From positions 1 through 41,279 of the forward strand of contig JAIULZ010000022.1 in NCBI GenBank assembly GCA_022565805.1: a stretch of 41,279 nt of DNA, written 5' to 3'. A model generated the notes under the pieces. The model was not told the origin of the DNA and made no database searches. It saw nothing but the letters and a program-made list of their open reading frames with translations. Origin of the DNA: Balneolales bacterium. Lineage in GTDB: Bacteria; Bacteroidota; Rhodothermia; Balneolales; Cyclonatronaceae. This document shows positions 35,430 through 41,279 of the stretch, piece after piece. Every line of letters starts with the position of its first letter. The first letter of the stretch is position 1. The translations under genes and the position numbers were made by a program.

Positions 35430-36916
35430 ATCCCTTAAAAATAGTTTTAAAAAATATGAAGCTCAGGTTACTGAGCACCGTTCTTACCATAGGGTCTGTT
35501 GCATTAGCGGCTTCCTTGGTTATTGCTGTTCAAATTCTGGAGCGAGAAACAGAAAGAAACTACACCCAAACCTCTGTAGGCTACGATCTGATTCTGGCAG
35601 CCCCCGGTAGCAGAATGCAAACAACCTTAAACACTATCTATCACTTGGAAACCTCCACGGGCGTAATTCCATACGGTGTTTTTGAGGCTGCATCAAGAGA
35701 TCCCAGAATAGCTAAAGCTTTTCCTTTTTTTGTAGGAGATAACTACCGCGGAGTACGAATAATTGGTACGAATCAGCAGTTTATTGATAGTGCAGAGCCA
35801 CGTGCCGGCGTACAATTTGAGCTGGCCGAAGGCCGTAACTTCAGCGCACCGTTCGAAGCCGTAATTGGCAGTGCCGCCGCAAGAAGACTTGGAATTGAAG
35901 TTGGTCACAAATTTTATATGACCCACGGCGTGTCTGAAACTGGTGGCGGTGCAGAAGCCCATATCCACGACGAGCATGAGCTGGTGATTGTCGGGATATT
36001 GGAGCAATCCAGAACTGCGAATGATAATGTTATTTTCACAAGCGTATACTCTACCTACGTCGTTCATTACCATGACCATGACCATGACCACGATCACAAC
36101 CATGATGATCATGACCATAATGGACACAGCCATGGCAACAACGCTGTTCATGAGCATGAGCATGAGCATGAGCATGAGCATGGCCATAATCACGATCACG
36201 ACCACAATGGCTCTCACTCCCACGACGATCACCACCATAGTGAACATGATGATGATGATGAACATCACCATCATGGAAGCCATTCAGTTACATTAAGCGA
36301 ACTTGAAAGTAGAGTTACTGCAATAGACGCTGTTTTGCTACGATTTAATAACCAAGCTGCCGCGATTCAGTTAGCTGGGTTAATTAATTTCCCGGTACCC
36401 GACAATCCTCTTTTCAGGCAAAACGCCATGAGAGATCCGTTCTTCCAATATAAAGATGATTTAATGGCTGTTATACCTGCTACACAGATTCAAGAGCTGA
36501 TGGGAATCGTAGGAAATGCAGAGCAAGTACTGCGGGCAATCGGCTGGCTGGTATTTATTGTTGCCTTGCTAGGTGTACTAGTTGCACTCTACAACACAAT
36601 GGAGGAAAGACGCCGCGACATCGCAATTATGCGTTCGCTTGGTGCTTCAAGAAGCAACATTCTAACCTATATTCTGCTTGAATCTGCATTGATTACGGGA
36701 ATTGGCTGTATTATTGGCCTTCTTCTTGGCCTTGGTATCGTTGGTTTCAGTGCTCCGCAAATCGCCGAACTGGCGGGAATCGTAATCGATTCTTATCAAA
36801 TCGAAGCTACACAAATTACAACAATTGCTATTTTTACAGGTTTGGGTATATTATCTGGTATAATTCCTGCGTTAAAGGCATACAACACAGATGTAGCTAC
36901 AAATCTGGCACCCTAA
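35426..36916 (+). CDS. ABC permease, FtsX/MacB type, with histidine-rich loop
   Basis: This 496-residue membrane protein has the FtsX/MacB plan. One N-terminal helix (about 15-38) precedes a large periplasmic domain (about 40-370) and three C-terminal helices (about 380-490), with ALYNTMEERRRDIAIMRSLGASRSNIL between helices, the usual FtsX-domain signature. Within the periplasmic domain, residues 214-286 hold 32 His, plus many Asp and Glu, in the form of HD, HE and HN repeats. Such a loop would bind Zn, Ni, Co or Cu in the periplasm. Pairing with the overlapping ATPase gene is certain; with DUF3299 and DUF192 it is likely. I infer a metal-related transporter or metal-responsive mechanotransmitter. 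The loop is encoded by short tandem repeats. Confidence 0.93.
   Translation: MNPLKIVLKNMKLRLLSTVLTIGSVALAASLVIAVQILERETERNYTQTSVGYDLILAAPGSRMQTTLNTIYHLETSTGVIPYGVFEAASRDPRIAKAFPFFVGDNYRGVRIIGTNQQFIDSAEPRAGVQFELAEGRNFSAPFEAVIGSAAARRLGIEVGHKFYMTHGVSETGGGAEAHIHDEHELVIVGILEQSRTANDNVIFTSVYSTYVVHYHDHDHDHDHNHDDHDHNGHSHGNNAVHEHEHEHEHEHGHNHDHDHNGSHSHDDHHHSEHDDDDEHHHHGSHSVTLSELESRVTAIDAVLLRFNNQAAAIQLAGLINFPVPDNPLFRQNAMRDPFFQYKDDLMAVIPATQIQELMGIVGNAEQVLRAIGWLVFIVALLGVLVALYNTMEERRRDIAIMRSLGASRSNILTYILLESALITGIGCIIGLLLGLGIVGFSAPQIAELAGIVIDSYQIEATQITTIAIFTGLGILSGIIPALKAYNTDVATNLAP
36065..36283 (+). repeat. Histidine-codon tandem repeat region within the permease
   Basis: This stretch is dominated by CAT/CAC codons alternating with GAC, GAT or GAG. 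It includes a clean hexamer run of CATGAG units at about 36149-36180 and CATGAC units at about 36070-36090. The low complexity makes all other frames open and leads to long false reading frames on both strands. It is prone to repeat-number change by slippage, in steps that keep the frame. Confidence 0.85.
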
Positions 36917-36930
36917 TTTTAAATTACTTT

Positions 36931-37494
36931 ATGAATATCCGGTCTGTAAAATTTTTAGCTCTAGTAATCCCTTTATTTGTTTGGGGATCAATGATTTATC
37001 CTACTCAGACTGAAGCGTCGACACCTGGTATACAAGCTGAAACCAGTACGTCGCTTACCGTCAACTCGCCGGTCGAAAGAGTTTATTTTAAAGATCTGAG
37101 ACGTTATCCAATTCATAGAAGCAATCCTGTGATCCCAGAGAACTTAAAAGCACTTGACGGAAAGGAAGTTTCTATTGTTGGGTATATGGTTCCATTCGAC
37201 AGAATTGAAAATATCACTCAATTTATCTTACTTCAGGCTCCTTTTATGGGGTGCATGCATGTGCCGCCACCGCAGGCAAATGAAGTAATCATGATAAAAA
37301 CAGAACGTCCGCTTTCAAGCTATACCTACGATCCGCTCAAGATTACAGGCAAACTTACCATTGATGAAGTCTTTGTTGATGGATACCTTATTAGCGTTTA
37401 TACCATTAATTCAACCAATATACAGTCGAGCACAGCATCTGATGCAGAGCTTGATGACCTGCCTGCAAATTTCCACTTTTACGGAGATATGTAA
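36931..37494 (+). CDS. Secreted DUF3299 protein
   Basis: This 187-residue protein begins with a signal peptide (residues 1-29 or so, hydrophobic FLALVIPLFVWGSMIYP, cleavage likely near TEA-ST). The mature part matches DUF3299 (PF11736): LDGKEVSIVGYMVPFD (75-90), then FILLQAPFMGCMHVPPPQANEVI with Cys108 and His110, then the ITGKLTIDEVFVDGYLISVYTI strand pattern. The family is small and OB-fold-like in appearance, with unknown role. It lies 14 bases after the permease. I recall DUF3299 genes next to similar ABC genes in zinc-regulated clusters of marine gamma-proteobacteria, which would support a metal function; I could not check this. A bidirectional terminator follows. Confidence 0.88.
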   Translation: MNIRSVKFLALVIPLFVWGSMIYPTQTEASTPGIQAETSTSLTVNSPVERVYFKDLRRYPIHRSNPVIPENLKALDGKEVSIVGYMVPFDRIENITQFILLQAPFMGCMHVPPPQANEVIMIKTERPLSSYTYDPLKITGKLTIDEVFVDGYLISVYTINSTNIQSSTASDAELDDLPANFHFYGDM

Positions 37495-37533
37495 GATTTA
37501 AATTAAGCGGTCTTCTCCCCAATAAATTTTGTT

Positions 37534-37567
37534 AAAAACACTCTTTGAATTTCCGAAGAGTGTTTTT
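37534..37567. terminator. Bidirectional rho-independent terminator
   Basis: The arms AAAAACACTCTT (37534-37545) and AAGAGTGTTTTT (37556-37567) form a 12-bp stem with a 10-base loop, and a T-run continues on the plus strand. It lies between the convergent DUF3299 and coaE genes. Confidence 0.9.
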
Positions 37568-37578
37568 TTTTGGCCTGT

Positions 37579-38172
37579 TCATATTTCAATTATTCGGTTG
37601 TAAAGTTCTTCTGCATATTTTTCAAGTTCTTCTGCTGAACTATTATTGTATATAACAAAATCGGCCATTTCCTTCATTTTTTCAACAGAGAGCTGTTTTG
37701 CCATTCTTTCCCTTACCTTACTTTCGGGTATATTATCTCTGTCTAAAACTCTTTTGATGCGAATATCTTCGGGAGCATCTACTACTACAATATAGCTAAA
37801 CTCTGTCGGGCGACCGTTATCCAGCAAAAGAGCCGCCTCCTTTACAAACATCCTCGTTCCCTTCTGCTTATGTTGCTTTATTAAATTACGCGTAAGTTGC
37901 CTGACAGCAGGGTGTACAATTTTATTTAGCTCCTTAACCCGGTTTTTCTCAAAAGCTTCCCGAATTAGAAAAGCTTTATTCAGATTTCCATCACTTAGGT
38001 AGACTTCCTCACCAAAGGTTTCTACAAGTTGCTTTCTCACCATTGGATCACCAATCATAAGCAGACGCGCTTCATGATCGGCATCAAACAGAAAAGCCCC
38101 AAGGCTCTTCCATTTTTGCGCCACTCTAGTTTTTCCAGATCCGATTCCGCCGGTTAAGCCAATAGTCTTCAT
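37579..38172 (-). CDS. coaE: Dephospho-CoA kinase
   Basis: This enzyme of about 197 residues phosphorylates dephospho-CoA, the last step of coenzyme A synthesis. The P-loop GLTGGIGSGKTRVAQKW opens the protein, FDADHEARLL follows with the conserved Asp, and IVHPAVRQL, then VVVDAPEDIRIKRVLDRD, are family patterns. Length is normal (about 200). I chose the ATG at 38172; a TTG at 38178 would add two residues. It lies 21 bases after nadB and is the last gene of the prfB-nadB-coaE run on the minus strand. Confidence 0.95.
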   Translation of the reverse strand: MKTIGLTGGIGSGKTRVAQKWKSLGAFLFDADHEARLLMIGDPMVRKQLVETFGEEVYLSDGNLNKAFLIREAFEKNRVKELNKIVHPAVRQLTRNLIKQHKQKGTRMFVKEAALLLDNGRPTEFSYIVVVDAPEDIRIKRVLDRDNIPESKVRERMAKQLSVEKMKEMADFVIYNNSSAEELEKYAEELYNRIIEI

Positions 38173-38193
38173 AAACAATTAATACCATGTTAG

Positions 38194-39777
38194 CTACAGA
38201 ATTGTATGGTGCTCCACTTTATCATTTAAATGCGGGTAGTCTGTAGTGTAGTGCAACCCTCTGCTTTCCTTCCGGTTCATGGCCGACCGAATAATAAGAT
38301 AAGCCACCGAAATCATATTTCGCAGCTGACACAACGGTTCGCTCACTTTTGTGCGCTGGTAAAAACTTTCCACTTCTTCATGCAGAAGACGCGTACGGCG
38401 AAATGCGCGCTCAAGTCGCAAATTGCTGCGCACAATACCAACGTAATCCCACATAATTTGCTGAAGCTCCCGGTGATTATGAGAAATTAAAACCCACTCT
38501 TCTGTATTAACGGTGCCGGAGTCGTCCCATTCGGGAACAGCTGCATTTATTTCCTGATTTTTTGCAAATTCTTTTGCCTTTAGAACTGCATTATCTGCAA
38601 CAACAAGGGCTTCAAGTAAACTGTTTGATGCGAGCCTGTTTGCACCATGCAACCCGGTGCATGCAACCTCGCCGGCTGCAAATAAACCTTTAATAGTTGT
38701 CTGGCCATGAATATCGGTCCAAACGCCACCACACATATAATGAGCTGCAGGCACGATTGGTATTAAATCCTGAGACATATCCATACCATGCCGCAAACAT
38801 TCTTTGTAAATATTCGGGAAGTTTTTTTGCAGATCTTCTTTACCAGCACTACGAATATCAAGATAGACAAAATCATCTCCGCGTTTTTTAAGCTGATCGT
38901 CTATGGCTCGAGCTACAATATCGCGTGGCGCAAGCTCTTCTCTTTTGTCGTATTGAGCCATAAATGCTTCACCGGCCTTATTCCGGAGCTTAGCACCATG
39001 GCCTCTTACTGCTTCGGAAATTAAAAACGAGTTTGCATCGGGATGATACAGCGAAGTTGGATGAAACTGGATAAACTCCATATTCGAAACTCTGGCTTTA
39101 GCGCGATAGGCCATTGCGACACCATCGCCGGTTGCGATAGGAGGATTTGTAGTATGTTGATAAACCTGACCTGCTCCACCCGTTGCCAGTAAAGTTGTTT
39201 TAGAAAGTATGCGCTCTACTTTAGACGTTTGTAAGTTAAGTACATATGCCCCGTAGCACTGGTTATTTTCGGTATATCTGGTAACTTTTTGTCCCATGTG
39301 ATGCTCTGTGATGAGCTCCATGGCAAAGTGGTGTTCCAAAATTGTAATACCAGGGTGGCTGTCTGCATTTTCAAGTAGCACACGCTCGATTTCACGACCC
39401 GTCATATCATCGGCATGAATAATTCGATGGTGCGAATGCCCGCCTTCTCTCACAAGGTGAAGGCCACCTTCTTTTTGAGTGAATTCAGCTCCAAGAGCAA
39501 TAAGTTTACGAATAGTTTCGGGTCCGCGGCGAACCACTTCTGCTACAACTTCGGGATCGCACATTCCGGCTCCGGCTACGAGAGTATCATGTACATGCTT
39601 CTCAAAAGAATCTGCAGCGTCAAGTACGCTGGCAATACCACCCTGTGCATAGTTTGTATTCGACTCGGCGCTGTTTTTTTTGGTAACAATACATACCGAC
39701 CCGAACTTTGCTGCTTCCAATGCAAAAGAAAGACCCGCGCTGCCACTTCCTAAAACTAAAAAATCGTAAGCCTGCAT
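38194..39777 (-). CDS. nadB: L-aspartate oxidase
   Basis: This 527-residue flavoenzyme oxidises aspartate to iminoaspartate, the first step of de novo NAD synthesis. It opens with the FAD motif LVLGSGSAGLSFALEAAKFG, followed by NYAQGGIASVL. Later come the substrate-site region FIQFHPTSLYHP, SEAVRGHGAKLRN and the closing flavin stretch GLHGANRLASNSLLEALV, as in NadB rather than succinate dehydrogenase SdhA. The C-terminal helical domain (QIMWDYVGIVRSNLRLERAF) is present. It lies 35 bases downstream of prfB. The partner genes nadA and nadC are not in this window. Confidence 0.95.
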   Translation of the reverse strand: MQAYDFLVLGSGSAGLSFALEAAKFGSVCIVTKKNSAESNTNYAQGGIASVLDAADSFEKHVHDTLVAGAGMCDPEVVAEVVRRGPETIRKLIALGAEFTQKEGGLHLVREGGHSHHRIIHADDMTGREIERVLLENADSHPGITILEHHFAMELITEHHMGQKVTRYTENNQCYGAYVLNLQTSKVERILSKTTLLATGGAGQVYQHTTNPPIATGDGVAMAYRAKARVSNMEFIQFHPTSLYHPDANSFLISEAVRGHGAKLRNKAGEAFMAQYDKREELAPRDIVARAIDDQLKKRGDDFVYLDIRSAGKEDLQKNFPNIYKECLRHGMDMSQDLIPIVPAAHYMCGGVWTDIHGQTTIKGLFAAGEVACTGLHGANRLASNSLLEALVVADNAVLKAKEFAKNQEINAAVPEWDDSGTVNTEEWVLISHNHRELQQIMWDYVGIVRSNLRLERAFRRTRLLHEEVESFYQRTKVSEPLCQLRNMISVAYLIIRSAMNRKESRGLHYTTDYPHLNDKVEHHTIL

Positions 39778-39812
39778 TTCCGTTTATTAATTTAGTATTT
39801 AATTTCCTGCAC

Positions 39813-40938
39813 TTAGCGGGCTTCGCTCATGAGGAAAGCCTTTATAAAAGCATCAAGATCGCCTTCCATTACCGCATCTACATTAGAGGTCTCATGATCT
39901 GTACGGTGATCTTTAACCATATTATAGGGATGCATCACGTAAGAACGAATTTGTGAACCCCACTCATTTGCTTTTTTTGTGCCTTCTAGAGCATCTTTCT
40001 GCGCTTCCTTAATTTCTTTTTCAAGTGCATAAACACGGGATTTAAGAAGCTGCATGGCTTTCTCCCTGTTCTGCAGCTGACTCCTCTCCTGCTGGCACTC
40101 TGCAACTACCCTGGGCTGAGATCCATCACTAAGGGTTCCCGTCCATACTAGCCTCACACCTGTTTCTACTTTGTTCACATTTTGCCCTCCGGCTCCCGAA
40201 GAGTGAAAGCGCTGAAGTTCGATATCGGCTGGATTCAGATTTATCTCAATTTCATCATCTACAATGGGATACACAAAAATGGAGCAAAAAGAAGTGTGTC
40301 TGCGGGCATTGCTGTCGAAGGGCGAAATTCGTACAAGGCGATGAACACCATTTTCTGCTTTTAAATAGCCATAAGCAAATTCGCCGGTTACTTCGATTGA
40401 TGCACTTTTAATTCCTGCTACTTCCCCGTGCTGATATTCTACAGTGGATACACTAAATCCGGCTTTTTCTGCCCAGCGTACATACATTCTATACAACATA
40501 TTCGCCCAATCCTGGCTTTCTGTACCACCGGCACCCGGGTTAATTGTAACAAGGGCGTCACGGCGATCATCTTCATTCTGAAGCATATTCCTGAATTCTA
40601 AATCTTCTATGCCCTCAACAAGTAGCCCTATTTCTTGCTTCAGTTCCGCCTCTACAGCTTCACCCTCTTCTATCATTTCCTGATAAACCTGAATATTTTC
40701 TCTTCGCTCATGAAGTGAATCCCAACCCTTAACCCAATCTTTTTCAAAGTTAAGATCTTTCATAACAGATTGGGCTCTGTCCGGATTATCCCAAAAGTCC
40801 TGCGCCTGTGTAGATTGCTCGAGTTCGGCTATACGAAGTTTTCGGTGATCGTAGTCAAAGATACCTCCTTAGCTGGTCGAGCCTGCCAAATGTCTTTTTA
40901 ATAAAATCGCTGGTATAATGCTGATCTTTAAGATTCAT
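39813..40938 (-). CDS. prfB: Peptide chain release factor 2, with programmed +1 frameshift
   Basis: RF2 recognises UGA and UAA stop codons and releases the chain. The gene starts at the ATG at 40938 and reads 27 codons (MNLKDQHYTS to RRYL) to an in-frame TGA at 40857-40855. A +1 shift at CTT-TGA-C continues into DYDHRKLRIAEL and the main frame to 39813, giving 374 residues. The stop-codon recognition tripeptide SPF is at 205-207 and the catalytic GGQ at 250-252, the same numbering as E. coli RF2. Reading only the long frame would give a false start at 40763 and lose the N-terminal 58 residues. Autoregulation by RF2 level follows from the intact shift site. Confidence 0.96.
40854..40869 (-). 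promoter_or_regulatory. prfB programmed frameshift site
   Basis: On the minus strand the sequence AGGAGGTATCTTTGAC has the Shine-Dalgarno-like AGGAGG (40869-40864), three bases, the slippery CTT codon (40860-40858) and the in-frame TGA followed by C. This is the classic RF2 layout with the same spacing as E. coli (AGGGGG-TAT-CTT-TGA-C). It needs pairing of AGGAGG with the 3' end of 16S rRNA in the elongating ribosome. Confidence 0.95.
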
Positions 40939-41279
40939 GAATTATAAATTTGTTAAAAATAAATGAGTACAGTAAATCTGTCTTGGTGTAAAAATTACTT
41001 AAGTTTATGAATGGAAGGCTCGACAAAATTTCTCAGTTGCCTTTTCATTACTTAGTTCAAGGGATTAATATACATATTTTTGATCTGGCGTTAAAAACAC
41101 CACTACTGTGATAAACGTGCTTTCTTGATCTTTTTTTAGAAGGCTTTGCAAAACCACTCTTTTGCCCGCCTTCTTCCTTGGGTCAAAAATAAAATCCTCG
41201 AATAGATAGCCTATACTCCGGTTTTATTTTTGCTCCCGCGTCGAATACGAACAAAATAGAAGGTTTTTCAAAGCCTTCT
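40939..41279. other. Intergenic with nested inverted repeat
   Basis: This holds the prfB promoter side and, from 41138 to the window end, a nested inverted repeat. I see no open frame with recognisable sequence in it. The element could be a MITE-like or foldback repeat, or the edge of something that continues beyond the window. Confidence 0.45.
41138..41279. repeat. Nested inverted repeat (MITE-like or foldback element)
   Basis: The outer arms are AGAAGGCTTTGCAAAACC (41138-41155) and GGTTTTTCAAAGCCTTCT (41262-41279), 17 of 18 positions complementary. The inner arms CAAAAATAAAA (41184-41194) and TTTTATTTTTG (41222-41232) are perfectly complementary. The right outer arm also ends in CCTTCT facing its own AGAAGG, so it can fold on itself. 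The window ends exactly at the last base of the arm, so the true right edge is unknown. Confidence 0.55.

Noticed and set aside
35693-36296. Long reading frames overlapping the permease in other frames, rich in Met/Val or Met/Thr/Ile
   Set aside because: They are caused by the CAT-GAN repeat of the His loop, which leaves all frames open. The permease frame has matching domain structure and overlaps the ATPase gene by ATGA.
39813-40763. prfB as a truncated or frameshifted pseudogene starting at 40763
   Set aside because: The upstream sequence supplies the missing N-terminus and a canonical AGGAGG-TAT-CTT-TGA-C recoding site, so it is a programmed frameshift.

Overview
The window looks like a core-genome segment of a moderately AT-rich bacterium in the Bacteroidota/Rhodothermota/Balneolota (FCB) group; I favour a Balneola-like or Rhodothermus-like lineage. 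The reasons are a TMEM260/GT117-type membrane glycosyltransferase, a fused E1 alpha-beta 2-oxoacid dehydrogenase, a YbeY with Asp in place of the third metal-ligand His, few Shine-Dalgarno sequences in front of genes, and lipoproteins with short SPII signals. This is inference; there is no rRNA in the window. I see no tRNA, rRNA, CRISPR array, transposase or prophage gene.

Layout. 181-4319 (minus): a neurotransmitter:sodium symporter-family transporter and an M1 metallopeptidase lipoprotein. 4663-7665 (plus): the GT117-type membrane glycosyltransferase, ending in a strong terminator. 7875-12109 (plus): a tight cluster of an unknown acidic protein, ybeY, smg (DUF494), a small and very divergent type IA topoisomerase in the place where topA follows smg in E. 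coli, and a DUF445 membrane protein. 12113-15877 (minus): a polyamine cluster speD-pdaD-speE, built on two pyruvoyl decarboxylases, followed by a BamA/TamA-like outer-membrane protein. 16324-18345 (plus): the fused 2-oxoacid dehydrogenase E1. 18586-23405 (minus): an ECF sigma factor, holA, asnS and an M16 peptidase. 23662-33283 (minus): the classic translation/RNA block rimP-nusA-infB-rbfA-truB-ribF-rpsO-pnp, with terminator-like hairpins in front of rimP, between infB and rbfA, between rpsO and pnp, and after pnp. 34171-37494 (plus): a four-gene envelope module of a DUF192 lipoprotein, a LolD/MacB-like ATPase, a FtsX/MacB-like permease carrying a 73-residue histidine-rich loop, and a secreted DUF3299 protein. 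37579-40938 (minus): coaE, nadB and prfB, the last with an intact programmed +1 frameshift. The window ends in a nested inverted repeat.

The parts most worth a second look are the reduced type IA topoisomerase at 9406-10929 and the histidine-rich ABC/DUF3299/DUF192 module at 34171-37494, which I infer to be a metal (probably zinc) handling system of the envelope. The pyruvoyl-enzyme polyamine cluster, the terminator-like hairpin next to the rimP start codon with 887 bases of non-coding DNA upstream, and the nested inverted repeat at the right edge come next. All assignments come from reading motifs; no database search was possible.
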